Shown one piece after another: positions 54,645-64,000 of a DNA stretch of 64,000 nt. Position 1 is the first letter of the stretch; each line of letters begins with the position of its first letter. The position numbers were made by a program, and so were the translations under genes. The DNA comes from Enterocloster asparagiformis (GTDB taxonomy: Bacteria > Bacillota > Clostridia > Lachnospirales > Lachnospiraceae). Under the pieces are notes generated by a model, which searched no databases, was not told where the DNA came from, and saw only the letters and a program-made list of their open reading frames with translations. Location of the stretch: NCBI GenBank assembly GCA_018380885.1, contig JAGZSY010000009.1, positions 62,001 through 126,000 of the forward strand, written 5' to 3'.

Positions 54645-55658
54645 ATGATTAAGGTAGCAGTAGACGCCATGGGCGGCGACAACGCTCCCGGTGAAATTGT
54701 CGCGGGCGCGGTGGACGCGGTCAAGGAGAATTCCGGCATAACGGTCGCACTGGTCGGACGTGAGGAATTGGTGAAGGCCGAATTAGCCAAATACACCTAC
54801 AATCAGGAGCAGATCCAGGTGGTAAACGCCGCCGAGGTGATCGCCACCGAGGAGTCTCCGGTGAACGCGATCCGCCGGAAAAAAGATTCTTCCATTGTAA
54901 TCGGAATGAACATGGTCAAACAGAAGGAGGCAGATGCCTTTGTCTCCGCCGGAAGCTCGGGAGCGATCCTGGTTGGCGGTCAGGTGATCGTGGGCCGGAT
55001 CAAGGGCGTGGAACGTCCCCCGCTGGCGCCGCTGATTCCCACGGAGCGCGGCGTGTCCCTGCTGATCGACTGCGGAGCCAATGTGGACGCCCGCCCCTCC
55101 CATCTCGTCCAGTTCGCGCAGATGGGGTCCATTTACATGGAGCACGTGATGGGGATCAAGTCCCCCACGGTAGCTATTGTCAATATCGGAGCCGAGGAGG
55201 AGAAGGGCAATGCCCTGGTCAAGGAGACCTTCCCCCTTCTAAAGGAGTGCCCGGGAATCAATTTCATCGGCAGCATCGAGGCGCGCGAAATTCCCCACGG
55301 CGGCGCGGACGTGATCGTCAGCGAGGCGTTTGTGGGCAACGTGATACTCAAGCTGTACGAGGGTTTGGGCGATACATTATTAAAAAAGATAAAGGGCAGT
55401 ATGATGGTGAGCCTGCGCAGCAAGATCGGAGCGCTTCTGGTGAAGCCCGCGCTGAAGGAAACCCTCAAGTCCTTTGATGCAAGCAAGTACGGCGGCGCGC
55501 CCCTTCTGGGCTTAAACGGCCTGGTGGTAAAAACCCATGGCAACGCCAAGCGCACGGAGGTGCGCAATTCAATCATTCAGTGTGTGACGTTCAAGGAGCA
55601 GGGGATCAATGAAAAGATCCGGGAAAGCCTTGGCGTTCAGTCAACTCCCGCGCAATAA
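54645..55658 (+). CDS. plsX: Phosphate acyltransferase PlsX
   Basis: 337 aa. It begins MIKVAVDAMGGDNAPGEIV, the PlsX signature, with SAGSSGAILVGG and DCGANVDARPSHLVQFA further on. It makes acyl-phosphate from acyl-ACP for phosphatidic acid synthesis; peripheral membrane. A GAAGGAG ribosome-binding site lies 6-7 nt before the ATG. It heads the operon plsX-acpP-rnc-smc-ftsY. In many relatives rpmF lies directly upstream; here the neighbour is rarA, facing away. Confidence 0.95.
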   Translation: MIKVAVDAMGGDNAPGEIVAGAVDAVKENSGITVALVGREELVKAELAKYTYNQEQIQVVNAAEVIATEESPVNAIRRKKDSSIVIGMNMVKQKEADAFVSAGSSGAILVGGQVIVGRIKGVERPPLAPLIPTERGVSLLIDCGANVDARPSHLVQFAQMGSIYMEHVMGIKSPTVAIVNIGAEEEKGNALVKETFPLLKECPGINFIGSIEAREIPHGGADVIVSEAFVGNVILKLYEGLGDTLLKKIKGSMMVSLRSKIGALLVKPALKETLKSFDASKYGGAPLLGLNGLVVKTHGNAKRTEVRNSIIQCVTFKEQGINEKIRESLGVQSTPAQ

Positions 55659-55717
55659 GCCGGGGATAAGCAATACCAGACAAAGCAAGAAAATAAAAAG
55701 AGGAGTGTAAAAGAAAG

Positions 55718-55948
55718 ATGGAGTTTGAAAAATTGCAGACAATTATTGCGGAGGTACTGAACATTGAGCCGGAGGAAATCGGTATGCAGTCCACCTTTGT
55801 GGATGATTTGGGCGCTGATTCCCTGGATATTTTCCAGATCATCATGGGAATTGAGGAGGAGTTCGACATCGAGATTCCCAACGAGGCAGCTGAACAGATT
55901 GTGACCGTGGGCGACGCCATCGAGCAGATCAAAAACGCATTGAATTGA
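55718..55948 (+). CDS. acpP: Acyl carrier protein
   Basis: 76-aa acidic four-helix carrier. The phosphopantetheine attachment Ser35 lies in [12 protein letters not shown]. This is the classical fatty-acid ACP length and sequence, following plsX as usual. An AGAGGAGTG ribosome-binding site is present upstream. Confidence 0.96.
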   Translation: MEFEKLQTIIAEVLNIEPEEIGMQSTFVDDLGADSLDIFQIIMGIEEEFDIEIPNEAAEQIVTVGDAIEQIKNALN

Positions 55949-55964
55949 GGAACACCAACGGGCC

Positions 55965-56045
55965 ATTACATCCGGCAATCGCCCGATGGCTGTGCCGGTT
56001 AGCTATTACATCCAGGCAAAAGGGGCTGTCGGAGGCAGCTCCTTT
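55965..56045 (+). promoter_or_regulatory. Two hairpins and a direct repeat in the acpP-rnc gap
   Basis: CCGGCA/TGCCGG (55972-55977, 55993-55998) and AAAGGGGCTG/CAGCTCCTTT (56019-56028, 56036-56045; one G-U) form consecutive stem-loops. A 9-nt direct repeat ATTACATCC (55965, 56005) precedes each. The second hairpin ends 18 nt before the first possible rnc start. This could be a processing site. Confidence 0.5.
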
Positions 56046-56072
56046 GTGCGTTAGAAAGAGAGTGTGAAAACC

Positions 56073-56771
56073 ATGAACCGAAACCTGCAGGAACTGGAAA
56101 AGACCATCTGTTACCAGTTTAAGGAGCACGGATTATTTGTCCAGGCGCTGACCCACAGCTCCTACGCCAACGAGCATCGCTGGAACCACAGCCGCTGCAA
56201 TGAACGCCTGGAATTTCTAGGGGATGCAGTGCTGGAGATTGTGACCAGCGACTTTTTATACCACAAATACGAGGACCTGCCCGAGGGCGATCTGACCAAG
56301 ATACGCGCCAGCATCGTCTGTGAGCCGACCCTGGCCTACTGCGCCGGCGACATCAGCCTGGGGGAATACCTGCTGTTGGGCAAGGGCGAGGAGGCGACCG
56401 GAGGGCGCAGCCGCAATTCCGTTGTCAGCGACGCTCTGGAGGCCCTGATCGGCGCGATTTATCTGGACGGTGGTTTTGCTAATGCAAAAGAGTTTATACA
56501 TCGGTTTATCTTAAACGATATCGAACACAAGCAGCTCTTTTATGATAGCAAGACTATCTTACAGGAGATGGTCCAGAGCCGGTTTTCGGAAGGGCTCTGC
56601 TATGAGATTCTCCGCGAGGAGGGACCGGACCACAACAAAAGCTTCGAGGTCTGCGCCCGAATCGGCGCCGCTGAAATCGGCCGGGGCACGGGCCGGACGA
56701 AGAAAGCGGCGGAACAGGTGGCGGCCTACAACGGGATTTTAAAGCTCAAGGCGGAAGAAGAAAAACAGTAA
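56073..56771 (+). CDS. rnc: Ribonuclease III
   Basis: 232 aa. The endonuclease domain has the signature NERLEFLGDAVLEIVTSDFLY with the catalytic acidic residues; the second set is in VSDALEALIGAIYLDGG. A double-stranded-RNA-binding domain ends the protein (about 160-228, with GRGTGRTKKAAEQVAAYNG). It processes rRNA precursors and double-stranded mRNA leaders. Start uncertain: ATG 56073 or GTG 56064, both after GAAAGAGAG. Co-directional with acpP and smc; two hairpins lie in its leader. Confidence 0.95.
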   Translation: MNRNLQELEKTICYQFKEHGLFVQALTHSSYANEHRWNHSRCNERLEFLGDAVLEIVTSDFLYHKYEDLPEGDLTKIRASIVCEPTLAYCAGDISLGEYLLLGKGEEATGGRSRNSVVSDALEALIGAIYLDGGFANAKEFIHRFILNDIEHKQLFYDSKTILQEMVQSRFSEGLCYEILREEGPDHNKSFEVCARIGAAEIGRGTGRTKKAAEQVAAYNGILKLKAEEEKQ

Positions 56772-56785
56772 AGCGACGGTGAATT

Positions 56786-59700
56786 ATGTATTTAAAGAGT
56801 ATCGAAATCCAGGGTTTTAAATCCTTTGCAAACAAGCTGGTGTTTGAATTCCACAACGGCATCACCGGCATTGTAGGCCCCAACGGCAGCGGAAAGAGCA
56901 ACGTGGCCGACGCGGTGCGCTGGGTGTTGGGAGAGCAGCGCATCAAACAGCTGCGCGGCGCCAGCATGCAGGACGTGATTTTCTCCGGTACGGAGCTGCG
57001 CAAGCCCCAGGGCTTCGCCTATGTGGCCATCACCCTGGACAACGGAGATCACCAGCTGGCCATTGACTATGACCAGGTGACGGTCTCCCGCCGTCTGTAC
57101 CGCTCCGGCGAGAGCGAATATATGATCAACGGCAGCGCCTGCCGCCTGAAGGATATCAATGAGCTGTTCTACGACACAGGCATCGGCAAGGAGGGCTACT
57201 CCATCATCGGCCAGGGCCAGATCGACAAGATCCTGAGCGGCAAGCCTGAGGAGCGCAGGGAGCTGTTCGACGAGGCCGCGGGCATCGTAAAGTTCAAACG
57301 GCGCAAGGCCATCGCCCAGAAAAAGCTGGAGGACGAGCAGGCCAGCCTGATCCGCGTAAGCGACATCCTCGCCGAGCTGGAGAAGCAGGTGGGTCCCCTG
57401 GAACGCCAATCCAAGGCGGCCAGGGAGTATTTACAGCTAAAGGAGACGCTGAAGGTCTGCGATGCCAACCAGTTCCTGCTGGAGACGGAGGGGATTCGCG
57501 GGCAGCTGGACGAGGTGGAGAAAAAACAGAAGATTCTCACCGGCGATCTGGAGCAGACCCGGCGGGAGTCCGACTCCTTAAAAGAAGAGTACGACCGCCT
57601 GGAGGCAGCCCTGGCGCAGGAGGACGCCCGTATGGCCGAGAACCGGGACGAGCTGAACCGCTGCACGGTAGAGAACAGCAGTCTGGAGGGCCGCATCGGC
57701 GTGCTCAACGAGCAGATTCGCACTGAGGAGATGAACGAGGCCCATATCAACAGCAGGCGGGAGGCCATTTCCGGCGACCTGGAATCCAGAAAAACCCAGC
57801 TGGCAGGTTATGAAGAGCAGAAGGGGCAGATGGACGGCCAGACCACAGAAATGGCCGGGCGTCTGGACGGCGCTTCCCGCCGCCTGGAGGAGCAGGACGG
57901 CCTGATCCGCCGGCTGGAGCAGGAGATTGAGGCGGAGAAGTCCGCGATCATCGGCGCCTTAAACGAGCGGGCCAACTTAACCGCCCGGAGCCAGCGCTAC
58001 GAGACCATGATGGAGCAGGTGGACTTACGCCGCAGCGAGGTGACCCAGAAGCTCCTCAAGTTCAAGAGCGATGAATCCGTGCAGGACGAGCAGATTCGCC
58101 AGGAGGAGGAAGCCCTAAGCGCTGTGGAGCAGCGCATCGGCGAGGGGCAGGAGAAGTCCGCCCGGACCGAGGAGGAGCTAAACCAGGCCGATCAGGAGCT
58201 GCGCCGCTTAAACCGCAATCTAAACGACACCCAGCAAAAATACCACATGGCCTACACCAAGCTGGAATCCCTGCGCAACCTGGCCGAGCGCTACGACGGC
58301 TACGGCGGAAGCATACGCCGGGTCATGGAGGTGCGGGACCGCATCCGCGGCATCCACGGCGTGGTGGCGGACTTGATCTCCGTGCCCCAAAAGTACGAGG
58401 TGGCCATCGAGACGGCCCTGGGCGGCAGCATCCAGAACATTGTCACGGATTCTGAGGAGACGGCCAAGCGCCTGATCGAATACTTAAAAAAGAACAAATA
58501 CGGCCGGGCGACCTTTCTGCCCCTGACCGCCATCGGCGGAAAGCAGACCTTTTCCCAGGAGAACGCCCTCAGGGAACCGGGGGTTCTGGGGCTGGCCAGC
58601 CAGCTGGTGGAGGCGGAAAAGCAGTACGACGGCCTGGTCCGCTACCTGCTGGGCCGGGTGGTGGTGACGGACACCATTGAGCACGCCATTGCCCTGGCCA
58701 GAAAATACAGGTACAGCCTGCGCATCGTCACCCTGGAGGGCGAGCTCTTAAGCGCGGGCGGCTCCATGACGGGCGGCGCGTTCAAGAATACCAGCAACCT
58801 GCTGGGACGCCGCCGTGAAATCGAAGAGCTGGAGGAATCCTGCAAAAAAGCCCTCATTCAGGTGGAGTCCATCCAGGGCGACATCAATATCCAGGAGGGC
58901 ATACTGCAGGAGAAGAAGGAGGAGCTGGAGGCGGTCCGCGGAGCGGTCCAGAAGCTTTACCTGGAACAGAACACCCTGCGTTTGAATCTGGCCCAGCTGG
59001 AGGAGAAGAAGGCGGAGATCGCCGGCTCCTACGTGGATCTGGAGCGGGAGCGGGGGCAACTGGACGAACAGGTCCGGGAAATCTCCGCCAGCCAGGAAAC
59101 CTTAAAGCAGGAGACCGCCGTACTGGAGGAGAAGCACACCCTCTCCGGGCAGGCGGTGGAGGAAAAGACCGCCGCACTGGAGGAGGCCCGGGAGAGCCGG
59201 GAGACCTACGCCGCAGAGCTGGCGCAGATTCAGATGGAGGCGGCCGGACTGAAACAGAAGCTGGACTTCCTCCAGGAGAACATGGACCGCGTCCGCGGCG
59301 AGATGCGGCGGCTCCAGGCCGAGTACCGGGAGCTGGAGGACGGGGACCGCAGCTCCCAGGACGTCATTGCGGCCCGGCGGCAGGAGATCGCTTCCCTGAA
59401 GGAAAGGATCGCCGCAATCGCCGTACATACAGAGGAGCTGGAAGCGCATCTGACCGCCAGGACGGCCAAAAAAGAGGAGATGAGCGGGCGCCAGAAGGGC
59501 TTTTTCATCCGGCGGGAGGAGCTTTCCGCCCGCATGTCCGATTTGGACAAGGACATGTTCCGCCTGCAGTCCCAGCAGGAGAAGCTGGAGGAGCGGCTGG
59601 AGCACTCCACCACCTATATGTGGAACGAGTACGAGATGACCTTCTCCAGCGCCGAGGCCCTGCGCGACCAAAACTGCGGTTCCCTTGCCGAGATCCGCAG

Positions 59701-60346
59701 GCAGATCGACGACCTCAAGGGCCGCATCAAGGCTCTGGGGAATGTCAACGTCAACGCCATCGAGGACTACCGCGAGGTGTCCGAGCGCTATGAGTTCATG
59801 AAAACACAGCACGGTGATCTGGTGGCCGCCCAGGCGGAGCTGGAAAAAATCATCGTTGAGCTGGACACCGGAATGCGCCGTCAGTTCCAGGAGAAGTTCG
59901 GTGAGATCCGGGCCGAGTTCGACAAGGTGTTTAAGGAGCTCTTCGGCGGCGGGCGCGGCGCGCTGGAGCTGATGGAGGACGAGGATATCCTGGAGGCGGG
60001 TATCCAGATTATCGCCCAGCCCCCGGGGAAAAAGCTGCAGAACATGATGCAGCTGTCCGGCGGCGAGAAGGCGCTGACCGCCATCTCCCTGCTGTTCGCC
60101 ATTCAGAATTTGAAGCCCTCTCCCTTCTGTCTCCTGGACGAGATCGAGGCGGCTCTGGACGACTCCAACGTGGACCGTTTCGCGGGCTATCTGCACAAGC
60201 TGACGCGAAACACCCAGTTTATTGTGATCACCCACCGGCGCGGCACCATGGTCAGCGCCGACCGCCTTTACGGAATTACCATGCAGGAGAAGGGCGTATC
60301 CACCCTGGTGAGCGTAAACCTGATCGAGGATGATCTGGACAAATAA
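56786..60346 (+). CDS. smc: Chromosome segregation protein SMC
   Basis: 1186 aa, full length. The N-terminal ATPase half has Walker A GPNGSGKSN (residues 32-40). Two coiled-coil arms (about 170-490 and 680-1010) flank a hinge (about 500-670) beginning GIHGVVADLISVPQKYEVAIETALG and containing ADLI and GGS features. The C-terminal half carries the signature LSGGEKALTAISLLFAI and Walker B PFCLLDEIEAALDDSN. It works with ScpA/ScpB as condensin. It lies 14 nt after rnc and is followed by ftsY, the conserved Firmicute order. Confidence 0.97.
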   Translation: MYLKSIEIQGFKSFANKLVFEFHNGITGIVGPNGSGKSNVADAVRWVLGEQRIKQLRGASMQDVIFSGTELRKPQGFAYVAITLDNGDHQLAIDYDQVTVSRRLYRSGESEYMINGSACRLKDINELFYDTGIGKEGYSIIGQGQIDKILSGKPEERRELFDEAAGIVKFKRRKAIAQKKLEDEQASLIRVSDILAELEKQVGPLERQSKAAREYLQLKETLKVCDANQFLLETEGIRGQLDEVEKKQKILTGDLEQTRRESDSLKEEYDRLEAALAQEDARMAENRDELNRCTVENSSLEGRIGVLNEQIRTEEMNEAHINSRREAISGDLESRKTQLAGYEEQKGQMDGQTTEMAGRLDGASRRLEEQDGLIRRLEQEIEAEKSAIIGALNERANLTARSQRYETMMEQVDLRRSEVTQKLLKFKSDESVQDEQIRQEEEALSAVEQRIGEGQEKSARTEEELNQADQELRRLNRNLNDTQQKYHMAYTKLESLRNLAERYDGYGGSIRRVMEVRDRIRGIHGVVADLISVPQKYEVAIETALGGSIQNIVTDSEETAKRLIEYLKKNKYGRATFLPLTAIGGKQTFSQENALREPGVLGLASQLVEAEKQYDGLVRYLLGRVVVTDTIEHAIALARKYRYSLRIVTLEGELLSAGGSMTGGAFKNTSNLLGRRREIEELEESCKKALIQVESIQGDINIQEGILQEKKEELEAVRGAVQKLYLEQNTLRLNLAQLEEKKAEIAGSYVDLERERGQLDEQVREISASQETLKQETAVLEEKHTLSGQAVEEKTAALEEARESRETYAAELAQIQMEAAGLKQKLDFLQENMDRVRGEMRRLQAEYRELEDGDRSSQDVIAARRQEIASLKERIAAIAVHTEELEAHLTARTAKKEEMSGRQKGFFIRREELSARMSDLDKDMFRLQSQQEKLEERLEHSTTYMWNEYEMTFSSAEALRDQNCGSLAEIRRQIDDLKGRIKALGNVNVNAIEDYREVSERYEFMKTQHGDLVAAQAELEKIIVELDTGMRRQFQEKFGEIRAEFDKVFKELFGGGRGALELMEDEDILEAGIQIIAQPPGKKLQNMMQLSGGEKALTAISLLFAIQNLKPSPFCLLDEIEAALDDSNVDRFAGYLHKLTRNTQFIVITHRRGTMVSADRLYGITMQEKGVSTLVSVNLIEDDLDK

Positions 60347-60399
60347 ATGGCTTTTGTGCTATGATAAAAAGAAATCAGGTTTAAGAGGAGAAAAAGTTT

Positions 60400-61344
60400 A
60401 TGTCAGAAGGAAAAAAGGGATTTTTCGGGCGTTTGGTGGAGGGCCTCACCAAGACCCGCAACAATATCGTTTCCGGCATCGATTCCATTTTCAGCGGCTT
60501 CTCCGCCATTGACGACGATTTCTATGAGGAGATCGAGGAGACGCTGATCATGGGCGACATCGGTATCCAAACCACCATGTCCATTGTGGAGGACCTGCGC
60601 CAGAAGGTGAAGGAGCTGCACATCAAGGAGCCGGAGGAGTGCAAGGAGCTGCTGATCAACAGCATCAAGGCCCAGATGGATTTGGGCGAGAACGCCTACG
60701 AGTTCGAGCACAAAAAATCCGTGGTTCTGGTGATCGGCGTCAACGGCGTGGGCAAGACCACGTCCGTGGGCAAGCTGGCCGGCCAGCTCAAGGATCAGGG
60801 CCGCAAGGTGATCTTAGCCGCCGCGGACACCTTCCGGGCAGCGGCCATCGAGCAGCTCACCGAGTGGTCCAACCGGGCGGGCGTGGAGATCATCGCCCAG
60901 CAGGAGGGATCAGACCCGGCGGCCGTGATCTACGATGCGGTGGCGGCAGCCAAGTCCCGCCGCGCGGACGTGCTGATCTGCGACACGGCCGGCCGGCTTC
61001 ACAACAAGAAGAACCTGATGGAGGAGCTGCGCAAGATCAACAGGATCATTGACAAAGAGTATTCCGACGCCTACCGGGAGACCCTGGTAGTGCTGGACGG
61101 CACCACGGGGCAGAACGCCTTAGCCCAGGCCAGGCAATTTATGGAGGTGGCGGACATCACCGGCATCATCCTGACCAAGCTGGACGGCACCGCCAAGGGC
61201 GGCATCGCCGTGGCGATCCAGTCCGAGCTGGGACTGCCGGTTAAATACATTGGAATCGGCGAGAAGATCGACGATCTTCAGAAGTTCAACGCGGACGACT
61301 TTGTGAACGCGCTGTTCAACGTGCGCAGACCTGAAGGAGAGTAA
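60400..61344 (+). CDS. ftsY: Signal recognition particle receptor FtsY
   Basis: 314-aa SRP GTPase, NG form without a long acidic A domain, as is usual in Gram-positives. An amphipathic N-terminus begins [19 protein letters not shown]. The N domain has [19 protein letters not shown]1 is [15 protein letters not shown] near 113-127, the SRP-specific insertion is [14 protein letters not shown]3 DTAGR, G4 [10 protein letters not shown], and the closing motif is [12 protein letters not shown]. It targets ribosomes to the membrane with Ffh. 53 nt after smc with an AGAGGAG ribosome-binding site. Confidence 0.97.
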   Translation: MSEGKKGFFGRLVEGLTKTRNNIVSGIDSIFSGFSAIDDDFYEEIEETLIMGDIGIQTTMSIVEDLRQKVKELHIKEPEECKELLINSIKAQMDLGENAYEFEHKKSVVLVIGVNGVGKTTSVGKLAGQLKDQGRKVILAAADTFRAAAIEQLTEWSNRAGVEIIAQQEGSDPAAVIYDAVAAAKSRRADVLICDTAGRLHNKKNLMEELRKINRIIDKEYSDAYRETLVVLDGTTGQNALAQARQFMEVADITGIILTKLDGTAKGGIAVAIQSELGLPVKYIGIGEKIDDLQKFNADDFVNALFNVRRPEGE

Positions 61345-61401
61345 CACGCCCGGCCTTTTAAGCCCCGCGAAATAGTCATTGAAAAGAAGGGATAGGGTAT
61401 T

Positions 61402-62634
61402 ATGGAAGAATTAACATTGGAACAATTTGAGGAGGCCTCGGACCTGGTCAAGGAAGTGACCCTGGAGACCAAGCTGGTGTACAGCGAATATTTTTCAGCG
61501 CAGACGGGCAACAAGGTGTATTTCAAACCGGAGAACCTGCAGTACACCGGCGCTTACAAGGTGCGGGGCGCTTACTATAAGATCAGCACCCTGACCGACG
61601 ACGAGAAAGCCAAAGGCCTGATCACCGCATCCGCGGGCAACCACGCCCAGGGCGTGGCTTACGCCGCCAAGCTGGCGGGCGTGAAGGCCGTGGTGGTGAT
61701 GCCCACCACCACGCCGCTTATGAAGGTGAACCGCACCAAGGGCTACGGCGCCGAGGTGGTTCTGGCCGGCGACGTGTTCGACGAGGCCTGCGATTACGCC
61801 TACAAGCTGGCGGAGGAGAAGGGCTACACCTTTGTCCATCCCTTTAACGACCTGGCGGTGGCCACCGGACAAGGCACAATTTCCATGGAGATCATCAAGG
61901 AGCTGCCCACCGTGGACTACATCCTGGTGCCCATCGGCGGCGGCGGGCTGGCCACCGGCGTATCCACGCTGGCCAAGCTGCTCAATCCCAAGATCAAGGT
62001 GATCGGCGTGGAGCCGGCCGGAGCCAACTGCATGCAGGAATCCCTGCGCCAGGGCGAGGTCGTCACCCTGCCGAATATCAACACCATCGCCGACGGCACT
62101 GCGGTGAAGCGCCCGGGCGAGCTATTGTTCCCCTACATCCAGCAGAATATCGACGATATTATCACCATTGAGGACAGCGAGCTGATCGTGGCCTTCCTGG
62201 ACATGGTGGAGAACCACAAGATGATCGTGGAGAATTCCGGCCTTCTGACCGTGGCGGCCTTAAAGCACATGAACGTGCAGAAGAAGAAAATCGTCTCCAT
62301 CCTCAGCGGCGGCAACATGGATGTGATCACCATGTCCTCCATCGTACAGCACGGCCTGATTCAGAGGGACCGCGTGTTCACGGTTTCCGTCCTGCTTCCG
62401 GACAAACCCGGCGAGCTGGCGAAGATTTCCGCCCTGCTGGCCGAGGAGCACGGCAACATCATCAAGCTGGAGCACAACCAGTTTATCAGCATCAACCGCA
62501 ACGCCGCGGTGGAGCTGCGCATCACCCTGGAGGCTTACGGCACCGACCACAAAAATCAGATTGTGTCCGCCCTGACCAACGCGGGATACCGCCCCAAGCT
62601 GGTGAAATTCAAGGGAACCTACAGCGATTCATAA
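61402..62634 (+). CDS. ilvA: Threonine ammonia-lyase with C-terminal ACT-like domain
   Basis: 410-aa fold-type II PLP enzyme. The PLP lysine is Lys53 in YTGAYKVRGAYY. SAGNHAQGVAYAA binds the substrate carboxylate and GGGGLATGV near residue 176 the cofactor phosphate. Residues 325-405 form one ACT-like regulatory domain (SVLLPDKPGELAKISALLAEEHGNI). This length fits the single-ACT group of threonine dehydratases, which can be biosynthetic or catabolic; no isoleucine genes are nearby, so either role is possible. It deaminates threonine to 2-oxobutanoate. AGAAGGGA precedes the ATG. Confidence 0.92.
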   Translation: MEELTLEQFEEASDLVKEVTLETKLVYSEYFSAQTGNKVYFKPENLQYTGAYKVRGAYYKISTLTDDEKAKGLITASAGNHAQGVAYAAKLAGVKAVVVMPTTTPLMKVNRTKGYGAEVVLAGDVFDEACDYAYKLAEEKGYTFVHPFNDLAVATGQGTISMEIIKELPTVDYILVPIGGGGLATGVSTLAKLLNPKIKVIGVEPAGANCMQESLRQGEVVTLPNINTIADGTAVKRPGELLFPYIQQNIDDIITIEDSELIVAFLDMVENHKMIVENSGLLTVAALKHMNVQKKKIVSILSGGNMDVITMSSIVQHGLIQRDRVFTVSVLLPDKPGELAKISALLAEEHGNIIKLEHNQFISINRNAAVELRITLEAYGTDHKNQIVSALTNAGYRPKLVKFKGTYSDS

Positions 62635-62750
62635 AGCGCGCTTGATTCATACTGCCTGCCGTCAGCCGCGGCAGGCGATTTGTTACGGTTTACCGCGGCG
62701 CGTTTTACATATGAACATTGAGAAACTGAAATTCAGGGGGAATAAAGAGT

Positions 62751-64000
62751 ATGAAACCGGAAGAACGTACGGTTCGCAATACAATTACCCGTTATCGGAG
62801 TTTTCGCTATGCGCTTGTGCTGGAGGGAGTGGCGGTGGGTGCCATCTCCGGGGCGGTGGTGGTGGCCTTCCGCTACCTGATCGGCCGTACGGACACGCTC
62901 CTGCACGCGATTCTGGCCTACGGCCAGGCCAACCGCTGGTTTATCCCGGTGTGGTTTGCCATCCTGGCCCTGGCTGCGCTGATCGTCACACTGCTGCTAA
63001 AATGGGAGCCGTTGATCTCAGGCAGCGGTATCCCGCAGATTGAGGGCGAGATCATGGGCGAGCTGGACCAGCGCTGGTGGCGGGTGCTGGCGGCCAAGCT
63101 GGGCGGAGGCATCCTGTCCCTGGGCTGCGGCCTGTCTCTCGGCCGGGAGGGCCCCAGCATCCAGCTGGGAGCCATGGCGGCCAAAGGCTTTTCACGGCTG
63201 ACGCACCGCGTCAAGACCGAGGAGAAGGTGCTCATCACCTGCGGAGCCAGCGCCGGCCTGTCGGCGGCTTTTAACGCCCCCATCGCGGGCATCCTGTTCT
63301 CCCTGGAGGAGGTGCACAAGCACATCTCCCCGGAGCTGGTGCTGTCCTCCATGGCCGCGTCCATCACCTCGGACTTTGTCTCCCGGAACGTGTTCGGTTT
63401 GAAACCGGTGTTTACCTTCAACATCACCCACATGATGCCCCTGTCCACCTACGGACATGTGCTGGTCCTGGGCGCTCTCATCGGCCTGATGGGCGTTCTC
63501 TACAATACCTGTATCGGCAAATCCCAGGATCTGTACGGTATGATCCCCAAGCAGCTGGTCCGCATCCTGATCCCCTTTCTGCTGGCAGGGGTGTTCGGCT
63601 TTCTGTACCCTGCGGTTCTGGGCGGCGGCCACTCCCTGGTGGAGGAGCTGACGGCGGGAGAGCTGATGCTCGGCGGACTGTTCCTGCTCTTTGCGCTGAA
63701 ATTTGCCTTTTCCATGATCAGCTTCGGCTCCGGGGCTCCGGGCGGCATTTTCCTGCCCCTTCTGGTCCTGGGCGCCATCATCGGCAGCATCTACTACAAC
63801 CTGGCGGCCGCTGTGAGCCCGGGCATAAACGGGCTTTTGAGCAACTTTATTATTCTGGGCATGGCCGGATATTTTTCCGCCATCGTGCGCGCGCCGATCA
63901 CGGGCATCATCCTGATCAGCGAGATGACCGGCTCCTTCTCCCATCTGTTAACCCTGTCCATGGTGTCCCTGGCCGCATACATCGTGCCCGACATCCTGCA
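62751..64000 (+). CDS. ClC family chloride channel/exchanger (3' truncated)
   Basis: 416 complete codons up to the window end, with no stop. Selectivity-filter motifs are GSGIPQ near residue 91 and GREGPS near 127, the latter with the gating Glu. A later GILFSLEEV keeps the Glu pair that carries protons in ClC exchangers, so H+/Cl- exchange is more likely than a pure channel. GSGAPGGIFLPLLVLGA and GYFSAIVRAPITGIILISEMTGS are further ClC marks. At least ten membrane helices are seen. The ATG at 62751 follows CAGGGGGAAT; the short residual upstream of it was not counted. A C-terminal TrkA-C domain, if any, lies outside the window. Confidence 0.92.
   Translation, partial: MKPEERTVRNTITRYRSFRYALVLEGVAVGAISGAVVVAFRYLIGRTDTLLHAILAYGQANRWFIPVWFAILALAALIVTLLLKWEPLISGSGIPQIEGEIMGELDQRWWRVLAAKLGGGILSLGCGLSLGREGPSIQLGAMAAKGFSRLTHRVKTEEKVLITCGASAGLSAAFNAPIAGILFSLEEVHKHISPELVLSSMAASITSDFVSRNVFGLKPVFTFNITHMMPLSTYGHVLVLGALIGLMGVLYNTCIGKSQDLYGMIPKQLVRILIPFLLAGVFGFLYPAVLGGGHSLVEELTAGELMLGGLFLLFALKFAFSMISFGSGAPGGIFLPLLVLGAIIGSIYYNLAAAVSPGINGLLSNFIILGMAGYFSAIVRAPITGIILISEMTGSFSHLLTLSMVSLAAYIVPDIL

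Noticed and set aside
59102..60235. 377-codon minus-strand open frame over the end of smc, and similar long antisense frames over ackA, asnB, rarA and the kinase gene
   Set aside because: GC-rich third positions keep antisense frames open. None has a recognisable domain or suitable ribosome-binding site, and the sense strand encodes clear conserved proteins.
61345..61401. T-box or other amino-acid leader before the threonine ammonia-lyase gene
   Set aside because: The 57-nt gap is far too short and contains only a ribosome-binding site.

Overview
The window looks like chromosome from a GC-rich (by eye about 55-60%) member of the Clostridia, most probably Lachnospiraceae (Enterocloster/Lachnoclostridium-like). 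The signs are a low-GC-type gene set in GC-rich DNA, consensus sigma-A promoters, strong Shine-Dalgarno sites, a PduL-type phosphotransacylase beside acetate kinase, ATP-dependent PEP carboxykinase, a c-di-AMP receptor, LevR-like PRD regulators and no outer-membrane machinery. I see no transposase, integrase, phage gene, rRNA, tRNA or CRISPR array.

Layout. 1-2.6 kb (+): a 5'-truncated histidine phosphatase, a HAD phosphatase and a SAM methyltransferase. 2.7-7.4 kb (-): tmcAL, asparagine synthetase and an uncharacterised permease. 7.6-12.4 kb (+): HtrA protease, DarA, then the acetate module pduL-ackA and the DUF177-rpmF pair. 12.7-19.3 kb: a MarR-controlled operon encoding a cytidylate-kinase-like protein, a heterodimeric ABC exporter and two membrane-fusion adaptors. 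19.5-21.1 kb: pckA. 21.3-26.5 kb: a LysR regulator with an operon for an M20 amidohydrolase, a sodium symporter and a divergent argininosuccinate-lyase-like enzyme. 26.7-34.9 kb: a LevR-like regulator and an operon of PTS IIA, IIB, IIC, a cytoplasmic sulfatase and a GH1 6-phospho-beta-glycosidase. 35.1-43.0 kb: a giant REC/HD-GYP/PAS/histidine-kinase hybrid, a Cache-GGDEF diguanylate cyclase and a lone type IV pilin-like protein. 43.1-53.0 kb: an NSS amino-acid transporter with a divergent XRE regulator, a second XRE regulator, a secreted leucine-rich-repeat protein, a GGDEF-EAL protein, and an AraC regulator facing an M20/YgeY-like hydrolase. 53.1-54.4 kb (-): rarA. 54.6-64.0 kb (+): plsX-acpP-rnc-smc-ftsY, then threonine ammonia-lyase and a ClC channel cut by the window end.

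The main structural observation is that the two ends are parts of what is, in many Firmicutes, one housekeeping neighbourhood (tmcAL, phosphotransacylase-ackA, DUF177-rpmF, plsX-acpP-rnc-smc-ftsY). Here rpmF and plsX lie about 42 kb apart, and the space between is filled with nutrient-uptake, regulatory and c-di-GMP genes. The accessory block reads as several self-contained transport-plus-catabolism modules, each with its own regulator. The most interesting are a predicted phosphorylating route for a sulfated disaccharide, with the sulfatase in the cytoplasm, and a predicted C-N or C-S lyase pathway. In the latter the lyase has lost the histidine normally found in the TH motif of its superfamily. 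Function assignments rest on recognised motifs only; no database search was run.
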